Notes: generated by a model not told the origin, from the sequence alone. 64,000 nucleotides of DNA from Frigididesulfovibrio sp031551885 (GCA_031551885.1 JAVBMX010000027.1:18351-82350), one strand, 5' to 3'. Counted from the stretch's first letter, positions 1 to 9,407 are shown. Numbers and translations are program-made.

Positions 1-279
1 TCTTTCTTATCTATAAATATACACTATTTTGATCTGAATTCAATAAAAAATTTCTTTGCGAGTTTCTTCTTGCGGCAGAAAATCCTGCATTGCAAACACG
101 GCAAACGATACCATCATTTGCTTCCAGGTTTTGGTTGCCGGTAAAAAACGGGCCAATATCGTTCAACAGCTTTTTTTTCAATCAAATATTCCCCAATGCC
201 TGGATAGAACATGATAACCGTCGCGCCCTTCACGGCCGCGAGTCCGGCAACACTGCGCGGGTGACCCCTCTGCCCGCCG
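1..279. other. AT-rich flank without a supported gene
   Basis: The first 200 or so bases are clearly richer in A and T than the rest of the window. A short minus-strand reading frame (114-317) runs through it, but it has no convincing start site and no recognisable motif, and it overlaps the hmc terminator hairpin. I see no gene, RNA or repeat that I can defend here. Confidence 0.4.
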
Positions 280-318
280 AATGGAAAGAGCCCGTGCAAG
301 GCACGGGCTCTTTCCATT
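280..318 (-). terminator. Terminator-like hairpin downstream of the hmc operon
   Basis: Two perfect 18-base arms (280-297 and 301-318) flank a 3-base loop about 90 bases beyond the hmcF stop codon. There is no long U-tract on the minus strand, so it may act as an mRNA 3'-end stabiliser as well as a terminator. Confidence 0.6.
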
Positions 319-406
319 CAGGCTTGAGCGACCATCGAAAGCACGCCGAAGCGGCGGGCGCTGAGGGTCCACCACCGATCAAAAGTTCTTCGATCGGTCC
401 CGGATC

Positions 407-1819
407 TTATTCATCGTCGCCGTCCTCGTCATCCTCTTTGGGCTTGAGGTGCTCGGGTACGATGACCATCTTGATCAGCAGAGGCTTGAGGAAGCTCCAG
501 CGGATGCCGATTTCGTACTCTTCCTCAAGGTCGCGGATGGCGTCCCAGCAGTTGTGACAGGGCGCGATGACCAGCTTGGCCCCCGTGGCCAGAATCTGAT
601 CACGCTTGGTCCGCAGGGCGACGTTGCGCTGTTTGCGGTACAGGCCCACGCCGTTGAAGCCGCCGCCGCCGCCGCAACAGTAGTTGTAGTCGCGGTTGGG
701 GGCCATTTCCACAAAGTAGCCGTCTTCCACAATATAGCTGAGGATTTCGCGGGTGAACTTGGCCAGACCGTGGTTGCGCACGTAGTTGCAGGAATCCTGC
801 AGGGTGACTTTCTCACGGATCTTTTTTGCCGGATCGATCTTCAGTTTGCCGGTGCGCAGGGCCTCGGCCACCCATTCAACGTAGTGGATATATTCCGTCG
901 GCGGCTTGCCGTCGGGCCGCCCCATCCAATAGGGGCCTTCAATAACCGTGGCCCGGTGGGCGTGGCCGCACTCCGTGCCGATCGCCCGCTTGGGACGCAG
1001 GGTTTCAATGGCGTTGTACACCTTTTCCACGTTCATCCGGCAGGCTTCCCAGTCGCCGGCGAACATCGAAAGCGAGGTCTGCTCCCAGCCGGTGCTGGGC
1101 ACGGTCCAGTTCTCGCCGGCAATGTGGAAGAGGATGGCCGCTTCGGCCACGTCTTCCGGATAGTGCTTGGGTTCGCGGGCGTTCAGGGTGTACATGATGT
1201 CCGCGTTCTCTTTGTCGACGGGAATCTCCAGACCCGGCCACTCCTCGCTGTTTTCCTCGGCCATCCATTCGCAGGTTTCCACCCAGTCTTCGGTGGTCAC
1301 GTCCATCTGGGCGCCGTAAACGCGGTGCATACCCGCGCCGATTTTCAGCTCCCAAGGCACAAAACCTTGGGAATACAACAGACCGCGCAGATACGAGAAC
1401 ATCACGCCCACATCGATGCCGTGGGGGCAGAACTGGCCGCAACGGTTGCAGCAGGTGCAGCGCGACCAGGCGTATTCCATGGCCCGGCGCATGAAGGCGT
1501 TGTCCACCTGGCCTTTTTTACGGACAATCTCGCCCAGGGTGGACTGGATTTTGAACGCCGGGACCTGTTCCGGGTCCTGATTGTTGCAGCGGTAAAGGAA
1601 GCAGGAATCCGCGCACATGCCGCAGTGAGCGCAGATTTCCAGCCAGGTCAGGGTCCGGGATTTGCAGGTTTTCTGAACGGCGGCCCACAGCTTTTCCGTA
1701 TCGACGTCAAGCTGCTCCATTTCCGCGTAATATTGCTTGCCGCCCTTGTCGCCGAGGAGGGCCTTGAGGTCCTCGTCGGTGTTGATCGGGCGTCTGTTAC
1801 AGAATTGGCCTTCAGGCAT
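407..1819 (-). CDS. hmcF: HmcF, cytoplasmic iron-sulfur subunit of the Hmc redox complex
   Basis: 470 residues, related to HdrD/DsrK-type proteins. Two [4Fe-4S] binding motifs are visible near residues 63-73 (CAHCGMCADSC) and 121-131 (CTCCNRCGQFC). The C-terminal half carries CCG-type cysteine motifs (CCGGGGGF and CHNCWD), which in HdrB-like proteins bind a non-cubane or special FeS centre. No signal peptide, so a cytoplasmic location on the membrane arm is expected. It is the last gene of hmcABCDEF and is preceded by a good AAGGAG ribosome site. In the Hmc model it receives electrons through HmcCDE from the periplasmic HmcA and passes them to cytoplasmic sulfate reduction, or works in reverse. 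The acidic tail is rich in Asp and Glu. The family call is secure; the direction of electron flow is not visible in sequence. Confidence 0.93.
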   Translation of the reverse strand: MPEGQFCNRRPINTDEDLKALLGDKGGKQYYAEMEQLDVDTEKLWAAVQKTCKSRTLTWLEICAHCGMCADSCFLYRCNNQDPEQVPAFKIQSTLGEIVRKKGQVDNAFMRRAMEYAWSRCTCCNRCGQFCPHGIDVGVMFSYLRGLLYSQGFVPWELKIGAGMHRVYGAQMDVTTEDWVETCEWMAEENSEEWPGLEIPVDKENADIMYTLNAREPKHYPEDVAEAAILFHIAGENWTVPSTGWEQTSLSMFAGDWEACRMNVEKVYNAIETLRPKRAIGTECGHAHRATVIEGPYWMGRPDGKPPTEYIHYVEWVAEALRTGKLKIDPAKKIREKVTLQDSCNYVRNHGLAKFTREILSYIVEDGYFVEMAPNRDYNYCCGGGGGFNGVGLYRKQRNVALRTKRDQILATGAKLVIAPCHNCWDAIRDLEEEYEIGIRWSFLKPLLIKMVIVPEHLKPKEDDEDGDDE

Positions 1820-1986
1820 GGTCGGCTCCTTCTAGAGCGATTTCAGGATGAAATTGCTCGGCAGACGCGAAGCGGATGCCCGCTTGCGTGCGTGTGACAT
1901 TCCATAATTTCGCGTTGCTCTGCAACCATATCGTTGCGCTTGCGAAACATCCTGTGTGCTTTCCATAATAAACATCCAACGATTGA

Positions 1987-2673
1987 TTACCAGGGGAAGC
2001 ACGGGCCGCGCCGGTGTCCGCCGCGCTTGATGGCGTAGTCCGCGCCCAGCTGCCAGCGCGAGCCGAAGTACAGCACGATGTGCGACAGCTTGGTGAAGGG
2101 CGCGAGAATAAGCATCAACTCGCCGCTGATGATGTGGGCAAGCAGCCAGTATTCGCCGCCGGCGCCCAGGCGGGCGATGAACCCGGTGACAAAGGGCACT
2201 CCGGCCAGGGCCAGAATAAAGTAGTCGTACCAGGTGGTCAGGATGCGCACTTCGGAAAGCGCGATGCGCCGCAGGGTGATAAACACGAGACCGATGATCG
2301 CGGCCACGGTCAGGATGTCCGCCAGCCACCAGGGCATGCCGGGCAGGGAAAACCCGAAGCTCATCTGCAGAATCTCGTTGTGCCCGAGCAGGAAGAACGG
2401 AATCAGCACCGCCCCGATGTGGAACAGGAAGAAGCACAGGGCGAAAAAGGGCTGCGCGCGCCAACCGTAGGTGCCGAACGGCACCAGCCAGCGCGCGGCC
2501 GAATGGATGCCGCCGGTCATGCCCGCGCCCAGGTGGGGCTTGTAGGCCACGCGCTCCAGTTTCCAATCAAGTCCATTAAAGTACCAGACCAGCCGGAAAA
2601 GCAACCCGCCGAAAAACACCGCCAGCGAGATGGCCAGCCCCGGTCCGACAAGGAAAGTGTATACTTGTGACAT
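1987..2673 (-). CDS. hmcE: HmcE, NarI-like membrane subunit
   Basis: 228 residues with about five hydrophobic segments, beginning MSQVYTFLVGPG. It resembles the DsrM/NarI membrane subunits that bind b-type haem; candidate haem-ligand histidines lie in membrane segments (for example in FFLFHIGAV and LLAHIISGE). It lies between hmcD and hmcF in the conserved hmc order, with an AAGGAG ribosome site 8 bases before the ATG. A 167-base gap separates it from hmcF; I see no gene in that gap. It probably passes electrons across the membrane between the HmcA/B side and HmcF. Confidence 0.9.
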   Translation of the reverse strand: MSQVYTFLVGPGLAISLAVFFGGLLFRLVWYFNGLDWKLERVAYKPHLGAGMTGGIHSAARWLVPFGTYGWRAQPFFALCFFLFHIGAVLIPFFLLGHNEILQMSFGFSLPGMPWWLADILTVAAIIGLVFITLRRIALSEVRILTTWYDYFILALAGVPFVTGFIARLGAGGEYWLLAHIISGELMLILAPFTKLSHIVLYFGSRWQLGADYAIKRGGHRRGPCFPW

Positions 2674-2702
2674 AATCTGCTCCTTCAGCGCACCGGGCGC
2701 GG

Positions 2703-2846
2703 CTAGTACTTACGGATGGGCTTGTCGCGCCCGGTCAGAAAGATCCAAAAGCCGAGCAGCCCGATAAGCCCAAGGCCCATGCAGATGTAGGTCGCGGACT
2801 TGGTGCAGAGCATGAAGTCGTGCAGGGAATAGAATATGTGTTGCAT
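2703..2846 (-). CDS. hmcD: HmcD, 47-residue membrane subunit
   Basis: A short frame, 47 codons plus stop, in the gap between hmcC and hmcE. It starts MQHIFYSLHDFM and ends RDKPIRKY, with a single hydrophobic helix in the middle (YICMGLGLIGLLGFWIFL). The known HmcD of Desulfovibrio vulgaris is also a protein of about 47 residues in the same position. Its ribosome site (AGGAGG) overlaps the hmcC stop codon, which suggests translational coupling. It is easily missed by gene finders because of its length. Its role in the complex is structural or unknown. Confidence 0.88.
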   Translation of the reverse strand: MQHIFYSLHDFMLCTKSATYICMGLGLIGLLGFWIFLTGRDKPIRKY

Positions 2847-2855
2847 GTCGGCCTC

Positions 2856-4058
2856 CTAGTGGTGGTGGGCTTCTTCGTAAACGACTTCGCCGTGCTCGTC
2901 CTTGTAGGCGGGGTGCTCGCGCAGCACCGGCATCAAGGTGCAGATGACCCGGTAGCAGGTGATGATCAAGGTCACGACGAACACCGAAATGCCGATTTCC
3001 ATCCAACTCGGGAAGTAACGGGCCGATTCCGGCAGGGCGTAGTTGAAGGCCACCTGGCTGACGTTGAAGCGGTTCAGGATGACCCCGGCCACGGTGATGA
3101 CCGCCGCGACCTTGATCAGCGTGAGGCGCTTTTCGCGGGCGCCGATGGCGTATAGGAAGGCGGGCAGCAGCACAAAGCCGATCAGCTCGAGCAGGAACCA
3201 GGCCCCGTAGCCGGTGGCCAGGTACTTCCAGTTGTCGTCCATGGCCACGCCGTAGATCCGGATGAAGAAGTACCCCATCATCACAATGGCGCAGGCCTTG
3301 CCGAAACCGAGAACAACGCCGTCGGCCTCTTTCAGATGGGTTTCGTCCATTTGATGGTGCAGGCCCTTGTGGGCCAGAATGCCTTCGAAGATCACCATGC
3401 TCATGCCAGCGAACATGCTCGAAATGAAGAAGAACACCGGGATGAAGGAGGAGTACCACAAAGGATGCATCTTGGAAGGCGCGATCAGGTACAGCGCGCC
3501 CAACGAGCTTTGGTGCATGGTGGAAAGAATCACCCCCAGCACGGTCAGGGGGATGGTCAGCTTGATGATGCAATCGCGCACTTTCTTCCAGCGCAGCCAC
3601 TCGAACGCGGCCACGGACCACTCGATGCCCAGCACGGTCACGTACAGGAACACGCACAGGCCCACTTCAAAGAGCACCGACGTCGTGCCCGGCGAGTAGA
3701 AGATCGGGTACACCAACCGCCAGGGCTGGCCCACGTCGTAGTGCAGGGCGAAGACCACAAAGGCATAGCCCAGGAAAGCCGAGGTCACGGCCGGCCGGGT
3801 GGCCGAGTGGAACTGCTTGATGCCGAACAGGTAGTAAGCCGACGTGGTGGCATAGCCCCCGGCGGCCAGAACCACGCCGCAGAGCAGGTCAAAGCTGATC
3901 CAGATGCCCCACGGGTTGTTGTCGTCCAGGGCGGTCACTCCGCCGATGCCTTTGGTGAAGCGCAGGATGGTGATGTACAGACCCATCACAAGGATGAGCC
4001 CGGTCAGCACGTTGCCCGGCGTCAACAGGGATTTCTGATTGTGGGATTCAGGGCTCAT
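2856..4058 (-). CDS. hmcC: HmcC, NrfD-family integral membrane subunit
   Basis: 400 residues with about ten predicted membrane helices, of the NrfD/PsrC family that oxidises or reduces menaquinone in CISM-type complexes. It starts MSPESHNQKSLLTPGN and ends in a His-rich tail (YEEAHHH). Its ATG overlaps the hmcB stop codon by one base (TGATG), typical of a coupled operon. In the complex it would anchor HmcB and exchange electrons with the quinone pool. Confidence 0.92.
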   Translation of the reverse strand: MSPESHNQKSLLTPGNVLTGLILVMGLYITILRFTKGIGGVTALDDNNPWGIWISFDLLCGVVLAAGGYATTSAYYLFGIKQFHSATRPAVTSAFLGYAFVVFALHYDVGQPWRLVYPIFYSPGTTSVLFEVGLCVFLYVTVLGIEWSVAAFEWLRWKKVRDCIIKLTIPLTVLGVILSTMHQSSLGALYLIAPSKMHPLWYSSFIPVFFFISSMFAGMSMVIFEGILAHKGLHHQMDETHLKEADGVVLGFGKACAIVMMGYFFIRIYGVAMDDNWKYLATGYGAWFLLELIGFVLLPAFLYAIGAREKRLTLIKVAAVITVAGVILNRFNVSQVAFNYALPESARYFPSWMEIGISVFVVTLIITCYRVICTLMPVLREHPAYKDEHGEVVYEEAHHH

Positions 4059-5224
4059 CAGGCGTCCTCCTCCTTGCCGGCGGCTTCTTCGGCCGGGGCG
4101 TTGTCCGCGGGCGCGGCGGCGGCGGCGAGCTTTTCTTCCAGCTCCTTGGCCGCTTCTTCCTTGGCTTTTTTCACTTCACGGGCCACGGCGGCGTCTTTCT
4201 CTTTTTCCGCCTTGGCCAACGCGGTCTTCAGCTTGGCGTCGGCATCGGCCTGGGTGCGTCCCACGGCTTCCGCCACGGCCACCTTGCGTTCTTCATCGGC
4301 GTTCTTGGTGCGGCGCTTGTTGATCACGTAAGCCCCGCCAAGCAGCACCGGCCAAATGCCCGCCACCATGGCCACCGAGCCGAGGGCTCCGGAGGTCAGT
4401 TCCGGCGCGGAGGTTCGGCCGAGCTCGGGCTGGCCCAGCTCCGTATGCGGCACGGGCGAGAGGTACAGCCAGTTGGTGCCGCCCATTTCCGTCTCGCCGT
4501 ACACGTGGTCCGTGTACAGTTCCGGATGCGCGGCGATGCGGGCGTGGGCGATTTTAATCAGTTCCGAGCGCTTGCCGAAAGTCAGGGCCTCTTTGGGGCA
4601 GGCTTCCACACAGCCGGGAAGCAGGCCTTCCTTCAGGCGTGGAGCGCACATGGTGCATTTGTACACCAGCGGGTTCCAGGCGTTGTCGTAATCGTAGGTG
4701 GGCACGTAGAAGGGACAGGCCACCATGCAGTAGCGGCAGCCCACGCACACCGAGGGGTCGTACACCACCGGGCCTTCCGGGGTCTTGGTGAAGGCTTTGA
4801 CGAAGCAGGCCGAGGCGCAGGCCGGCTCCTGACAGTGGTTGCACTGGTGCTTGCGGAACACCGGCGATTTCGCGCCCTCGGCCGCGTACTTGTTGACCAC
4901 CGTGTACTTCTGGAAGTCCGTGCGGCGCTGTTTTTCGAGCACCGACAGGTCGTCGAAGGATTTGCGGTCGGCCGGGTTCTTGTATTCGTCGGGCTTCGGC
5001 AGGTACATGCCGGAGGTGATGTCTGTATTGCTCTTATCGTTGACCTTCTGGCAGCCCGCTTCGCATTTGCGGCAGCCGATGCAGCGCACGGAGTCGTGCA
5101 GAACGCCTACGGCGTCCGGGCTTCCCGAAAACGACGCGTTGGAGGCGCACAGCCCCTCGGCGGGCGCCACGGCGGCCGCAATGCCCCCGGCGCTCAACAT
5201 GGTCAGGAATTTTCTACGGTTCAT
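4058..5224 (-). CDS. hmcB: HmcB, periplasmic iron-sulfur subunit with Tat-type leader
   Basis: 388 residues. The N-terminus MNRRKFLTMLSAGG is a twin-arginine-like signal. Four cysteine clusters typical of DsrO/PsrB-type four-cluster ferredoxins follow: CIGCRKCEAGC, CNHCQEPAC, CVGCRYCMVAC and CTMCAPRLKEGLLPGC. A hydrophobic anchor (around residues 282-302) precedes a long charged tail rich in Ala, Lys and Glu that looks like a coiled coil and would be cytoplasmic. The gene lies 12 bases after hmcA and overlaps hmcC, so it should relay electrons from HmcA haems to the membrane part. The charged tail is the least conserved-looking part. Confidence 0.92.
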   Translation of the reverse strand: MNRRKFLTMLSAGGIAAAVAPAEGLCASNASFSGSPDAVGVLHDSVRCIGCRKCEAGCQKVNDKSNTDITSGMYLPKPDEYKNPADRKSFDDLSVLEKQRRTDFQKYTVVNKYAAEGAKSPVFRKHQCNHCQEPACASACFVKAFTKTPEGPVVYDPSVCVGCRYCMVACPFYVPTYDYDNAWNPLVYKCTMCAPRLKEGLLPGCVEACPKEALTFGKRSELIKIAHARIAAHPELYTDHVYGETEMGGTNWLYLSPVPHTELGQPELGRTSAPELTSGALGSVAMVAGIWPVLLGGAYVINKRRTKNADEERKVAVAEAVGRTQADADAKLKTALAKAEKEKDAAVAREVKKAKEEAAKELEEKLAAAAAPADNAPAEEAAGKEEDA

Positions 5225-5236
5225 CTTCGCGACTCC

Positions 5237-6988
5237 TTATTTGTTCCGAGGCTTGTGGCAGCCCTCGGTGCAGTCGGTGGCGGCGGGCTTCTGCTGCATG
5301 GCCGCGTGGCAGTTCATGCACTGCTGGTGGTACGCGGCTTTGAGCGCCGGGCGGCCGGTGTCGACCGAGAGTCCGTCGACCGAATGGCAGCTCACGCACT
5401 TGGGCGGAGTCTTGGAAGAAGGCGAATTGTGGTGGCACCCTTTGCACAGGCTGGCCTTGTCGGAGTGGAACACGGCAGCCAAGCGGTTTTCGGCCTGTTT
5501 GTCGGTCAGGGCCTTGACGATTTTGCGGTGCGGGAACACGGCGGGTTCGTAATCTTTGGACAGCACGCCGATGGTCACCTGATCCGGAATTTCGGTCTGC
5601 TCGAAAGCGCCGGCCTTCGTTTCCGCGCGCGCGGCCACCGTGGCCGCGGCCAGTTCGGCCTGCATGTCTTTGGACAGCTTCATCAGCGAACCGTCTTCGG
5701 CCTGCTCGGAGGTAGCGCCCACGGGAACCGCGTGGCAACCGCCGCAGGAGGTCGGCGACATGCCCTTGGGCAGGGAGCTGTGGCACCCGGCGCACGAGGG
5801 CTTGGCCTTTTCCGAAACGTGGCAGCCCACGCAGGAGCGGTCGGCGTCTTTCTTGTGCATGGCCGCCGACAGGCCTACGTTGCCGCCCTTGGCCGAGCCT
5901 TCAAGGGTGTGGCAGGAGCGGCAGGATTCGATTTTCTTGTGGTGACAGGAGCGGCAGTCGGGCGTGACGCCTTCATGGAACTTGTGGTTGAAGACCACGG
6001 GCCGCATGGAGCCTTTCAGGGTGTCGGTCGCGCCGGCTTTTTCCTTGTCGGAAACGGGCATCATCAGCGTCGCGTCGGGTTGGCCGCGCATCAGACGGGG
6101 AATGCTCCGCATCGTCTTCTCGTCGGCCGAAGCTTCGACGTTTTTGGCCTGGGCTTGGGCGGAGTGACAGCCGGCGCAGTCGGACGGGCCGACCTTCACG
6201 GTGGGCTGCTTCGCGGCCGCGACCTGCAGGTGGCAGTTCACGCAGGCCTGGTGCCCGGCGGACTGGAACGTTTTACGGTCTTTCAGCGGCAGGCCGTTCT
6301 CGTCGACGGCCTCGGGGTTTTTCTTCAGCAGAGCGGCCTGCTCTTCGGGCATCAGGTGGCAGGCCCGGCAGGAGTCTTCTTTGTCTTTGCCCCACACCGT
6401 CTTTTTCGCGGCGGCGTCATAGACGTGGTGACAGGCGGCGCAATTTTTTTCCGGATCGCCGACCGGCGGAATGGCCGAGGACGACACGTGCTTATAGTGC
6501 AGCACTTTGTCAAAGCCGATGTCCTTCCAGCCGTCGGTCACATCCGGGCGGGTCGAGTGACAGCTGCGGCAGGCGGCTTCAGACGGACCGGTGGGCTTGC
6601 CCGCCCGGCCGGTCTCGGTATGACAGCCGATACATTTCGCGTGGAAGGCGTTCTTCAGGTCCGTCCCGCTTTTTCCTTCCGTATCTTTCAACACAAAGGA
6701 AAAGGCGGCCTTTTTGCCGGGGGCTTCCACAGAGGCGTGACAGCTCGAACAGTCCTTACCATCGGTGCCTAGGGCCATGGTATGCTTGTCGTGCAAAAAC
6801 ACGACGGGCGGCATTTCCGTCTTGCCGAACATATCCTTGGCTTTGAAGGTGATCATGTCGGCCCGTTCGTTTTCAGGAGCTTTCGCGGCTCCTTCGGCGC
6901 CCAAGGCCGCTCGGCCGCAAAGCGCCGAGAAAACGAGGACCAAGGCGCACAAGCCTGCCCATCGCGGCTTTGACGTCAGGTTCTTCAT
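5237..6988 (-). CDS. hmcA: HmcA, high-molecular-weight 16-haem cytochrome c
   Basis: 583 residues with a cleavable signal peptide (MKNLTSKPRWAG to about residue 30). I count 15 CXXCH haem motifs and one final CXXXCH (CTEGCH), giving 16 possible haem c sites, the number known for Hmc. The cytochrome is periplasmic and accepts electrons from hydrogenase-linked tetrahaem cytochrome c3. It is the first gene of the operon, with AAAGGA before the ATG. The best-known relative is about 545 residues, so this copy is somewhat longer, mostly in the spacers between haems. Confidence 0.95.
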   Translation of the reverse strand: MKNLTSKPRWAGLCALVLVFSALCGRAALGAEGAAKAPENERADMITFKAKDMFGKTEMPPVVFLHDKHTMALGTDGKDCSSCHASVEAPGKKAAFSFVLKDTEGKSGTDLKNAFHAKCIGCHTETGRAGKPTGPSEAACRSCHSTRPDVTDGWKDIGFDKVLHYKHVSSSAIPPVGDPEKNCAACHHVYDAAAKKTVWGKDKEDSCRACHLMPEEQAALLKKNPEAVDENGLPLKDRKTFQSAGHQACVNCHLQVAAAKQPTVKVGPSDCAGCHSAQAQAKNVEASADEKTMRSIPRLMRGQPDATLMMPVSDKEKAGATDTLKGSMRPVVFNHKFHEGVTPDCRSCHHKKIESCRSCHTLEGSAKGGNVGLSAAMHKKDADRSCVGCHVSEKAKPSCAGCHSSLPKGMSPTSCGGCHAVPVGATSEQAEDGSLMKLSKDMQAELAAATVAARAETKAGAFEQTEIPDQVTIGVLSKDYEPAVFPHRKIVKALTDKQAENRLAAVFHSDKASLCKGCHHNSPSSKTPPKCVSCHSVDGLSVDTGRPALKAAYHQQCMNCHAAMQQKPAATDCTEGCHKPRNK

Positions 6989-7319
6989 GGTGGCAGTCCT
7001 TTGATAAGGTGATACGACCCGTCGGCCGGTCGCGGCACGGGCTCGGTCGCGGCCCGCGCATGCGTTGGAACGACCCCGCGCCTTACGGCGTACGAAAAAC
7101 GCCGCCGGACGCCCGCCGGCATCCGACCGGCTCTCTCTTACGCTTCCGGCAGATAATTTCCTTGCTGTTAGCGCTTTTTCAGCCGTTGCGTCAAGGGGAA
7201 AAATACGCGCGATTGGTTATCCGCAGGGCGCATTTCGGCATTTTGGGGAAGATCAAAAAAAAATCTTGCCAAAGTCTCGGAGCCGGCATACACAGACCCC
7301 CGTGCGAAGGATTTTTCGC
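6989..7319. promoter_or_regulatory. Divergent intergenic region holding the hmc promoter
   Basis: 330 bases between hmcA (minus) and the tRNA-Val promoter (plus). The half nearest hmcA is GC-rich and the distal half AT-rich. A TTGACG hexamer on the minus strand (7189-7194) is a possible -35 element, but I see no good -10 partner. No gene is supported here. Confidence 0.4.
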
Positions 7320-7348
7320 TTGACCGTCTCGGATTTTTTCCTTAAATA
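7320..7348 (+). promoter_or_regulatory. Sigma70 promoter of tRNA-Val
   Basis: TTGACC (7320-7325), 17-base spacer and TAAATA (7343-7348), placed 10 bases before the first base of the mature tRNA. Spacing and hexamers match the housekeeping consensus well. Confidence 0.75.
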
Positions 7349-7358
7349 CGTCGGTTCC

Positions 7359-7434
7359 GGGCGGTTAGCTCAGTTGGGAGAGCATCGGCCTTACAAGCCG
7401 GGGGTCGGGGGTTCAAGCCCCTCACCGCCCACCA
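7359..7434 (+). tRNA. tRNA-Val (UAC)
   Basis: A 76-base cloverleaf. The acceptor stem pairs GGGCGGU with ACCGCCC, the anticodon loop is CUUACAA and CCA is encoded. The anticodon UAC reads valine GUA/GUG codons. Confidence 0.95.
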
Positions 7435-7494
7435 CGCCTCTCCTTGCCCGCGCCGATCTTTGACCGGGCGTTCGCGCGAAGAAGCGCAGAAAAT

Positions 7495-7553
7495 TTCGTT
7501 GTGCCTGCACAACAGGTATTGTGGAGCGGTAGTTAAGACGGTTATAACGCCGG
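7495..7553 (+). repeat. 59-base direct repeat, first copy
   Basis: Matches 7683-7741 with one mismatch at an offset of 188 bases. It holds a small hairpin (GTTGTGC-CT-GCACAAC) followed by the 5' part of tRNA-Asp. The first copy leads into a deleted tRNA, the second into an intact one. Confidence 0.85.
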
Positions 7554-7569
7554 ACATCCTTCCGCTCCA
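7523..7569 (+). pseudogene. Internally deleted tRNA-Asp
   Basis: The 5' half of tRNA-Asp is intact up to the anticodon stem (7523-7553). The anticodon loop, variable loop and T arm are then missing, and the 3' acceptor strand CCGCTCC follows directly at 7562-7568. It cannot fold into a functional tRNA. Confidence 0.8.
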
Positions 7570-7682
7570 AGCCCGCAAAAGATGCAAACTCGGCAAAGCC
7601 GTGTTTGCGCGGGCAAGTCGCTCCAAGGCCCTACCGGGCCTGACTCCGTCGGCCAAGGTGGGCCGGAATAAGAGCGAAAGAA

Positions 7683-7787
<105 letters not shown>

Positions 7788-7866
7788 GAGTTTTGAAAAG
7801 TGACGAAAGTGATCCAATTTGTGCAATTTGCGTGGGTCTGTTGTTTCAATGGGCCTGCGCATTCAC

Positions 7867-7943
<77 letters not shown>

Positions 7944-7951
7944 CTTTTCCG

Positions 7952-7985
7952 AAAAAAGCGAGGTTTATGCCTCGCTTTTTTTGTT
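7952..7985 (+). terminator. Rho-independent terminator of the tRNA cluster
   Basis: The stem AAAGCGAGG / CCTCGCTTT with a 6-base loop is followed by a run of T. It starts 8 bases after the second tRNA-Asp. Confidence 0.9.
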
Positions 7986-8094
7986 GTCCTCAAGCGCTTG
8001 CCCGGCTCCGTTCCTGGGTATACCTTCCCCTTCTCCCCACAAAGCCGCTCTTTGCCGGCGCTCCGGGCACTCCCAACACGAGAGGATGGCTCAC

Positions 8095-8394
8095 ATGGTA
8101 CGCCACATCGTCATGTTGAATTTCAAAGAGGAATTTTCCCCCGCAGAGAACCACGAAAATGCGAAAAGGGTCAAATCCCTTCTTGAAGGCCTGAAGAACG
8201 TCATTCCCGGAATAGTCGAGTTCCGGGTCATTATCGATGCGTTGCCGACGAGCAACAAAGATCTTGTATTCAACACGCTCTTCGAAAGCGCCGAAACGCT
8301 TGCCGCCTATCAAACGCACCCCGAGCATGTCCGGGTTGCGTCCTATGTGGCATCCGTCATGTGTAACCGCACGTGCATTGATTACAACGAGTAG
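8095..8394 (+). CDS. Dabb-domain (stress-responsive A/B barrel) protein
   Basis: 99 residues starting MVRHIVMLNFKEE, the usual opening of the dimeric alpha/beta-barrel Dabb family. An ATG at 8086 is also possible, but the AGAGG ribosome site touches it, while its spacing to the ATG at 8095 is normal, so I chose 8095. Family members are small cytoplasmic dimers, mostly of unknown function. It stands alone between the tRNA terminator and a secreted protein gene. Confidence 0.75.
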   Translation: MVRHIVMLNFKEEFSPAENHENAKRVKSLLEGLKNVIPGIVEFRVIIDALPTSNKDLVFNTLFESAETLAAYQTHPEHVRVASYVASVMCNRTCIDYNE

Positions 8395-8513
8395 CCCGCG
8401 CGTTCCTCCTTCATGTAAGGGCGTCCCCCCGGGGTCTTTTGAGGGCGGTCCACCTTGCCGAGCCCAAAAAGACGACGCAGACACAGCCGAACGCCCTCCC
8501 ATCGGAGTCTTCC

Positions 8514-9407
8514 ATGAAAACCTTCGCCCGCCTTCTTCTGCCGACCGCTCTCCTCTGCGCCCTGCTGTCGGGTCTACCTTCCATCCCCCTCCCCGCCTCT
8601 GCGGCCACGCCGGCCGCTCCGACCGGCAACGCGACGCCTCCGGCCGGAGCCGGGCCGATTTTCCGCTACACCAACCCCGCCGGGGGCAATGAGGAAAACT
8701 ACGCCCTCCAGGTTCTGCGACGCGGACCGGAGTTTACCGAAAGCGAGTTGCTCCGGTGGTGCGACGATGTTTACCCCCTGGCCGGGAAAAACCCCAAGCT
8801 CATGCTGCGCTATATGGTCGAGCGCAAAGGGTGGGACAGCGATCGCGTTTATTACATGATGGCCAAGACGCTTCTTGCCGAAGCCGGCCTTGCCGCCGAA
8901 ACCGAAGGCAAAACGCCGCCCACGGGCGCGGTCGACGGCATGGCCGCCACGACCGGGGAACTCGAACTGGCGCGCAGGCACCACGACCGCATTCCGGCCG
9001 CGTTCGGCGGCGGGCGGCCGATGGACAACCCCAAAGACCCGGCCTACGTGGCGGATGCCGAGGCATCCGTCCTTGACCCGTTCGCCGACGAGGCCTCCAT
9101 GAAAGCGGTGATCGCGGGCAACCCGGGGTTCAGTGAAGACGAACTGGCGCGGGCCCTTGCCGACATCGCGGGGGGTGAACGCGACGGGTCCGACAAACTG
9201 ACGGAAACCCTGCGCCAAAAGGGGTGGGAGCGGAACCGGGCGTTTTATATGGTCTTTCGCATCCGGGTCGGCTACATCATCCTCACAGACGGCAATGTCC
9301 GCAAGGCTTTCAAGCGGGATTTCCCGGCGGCCATCCCCACTCCGAATGAAGAAGCGGCCATGAAAAAACATATGCCCGAGTTGAAGGCGGCGCAATTCGT
9401 CCGCTGA
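8514..9407 (+). CDS. Secreted protein of unknown function
   Basis: 297 residues. The chosen ATG gives a clear signal peptide (MKTFARLLLPTALLCALLSG, cleavage near residue 33), while an upstream frame extension would bury it. After a Pro/Ala-rich stretch there are two similar helical modules, each ending in a pattern like RGWDxxRxxYM (VERKGWDSDRVYYMM and LRQKGWERNRAFYMV), so the mature protein may contain an internal duplication. I do not recognise the family. Expected in the periplasm. Confidence 0.65.
   Translation: MKTFARLLLPTALLCALLSGLPSIPLPASAATPAAPTGNATPPAGAGPIFRYTNPAGGNEENYALQVLRRGPEFTESELLRWCDDVYPLAGKNPKLMLRYMVERKGWDSDRVYYMMAKTLLAEAGLAAETEGKTPPTGAVDGMAATTGELELARRHHDRIPAAFGGGRPMDNPKDPAYVADAEASVLDPFADEASMKAVIAGNPGFSEDELARALADIAGGERDGSDKLTETLRQKGWERNRAFYMVFRIRVGYIILTDGNVRKAFKRDFPAAIPTPNEEAAMKKHMPELKAAQFVR

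Noticed and set aside
114..317. Short minus-strand frame beyond hmcF, possible remnant of an rrf-type regulator
   Set aside because: No motif or ribosome site, and it overlaps the terminator hairpin at 280-318.
4445..6772. A 775-codon open frame on the plus strand antisense to hmcA and hmcB
   Set aside because: It is a shadow of high-GC coding sequence. Its protein is rich in Gly, Arg, His and Val without any motif, while the opposite strand encodes clear Hmc proteins.
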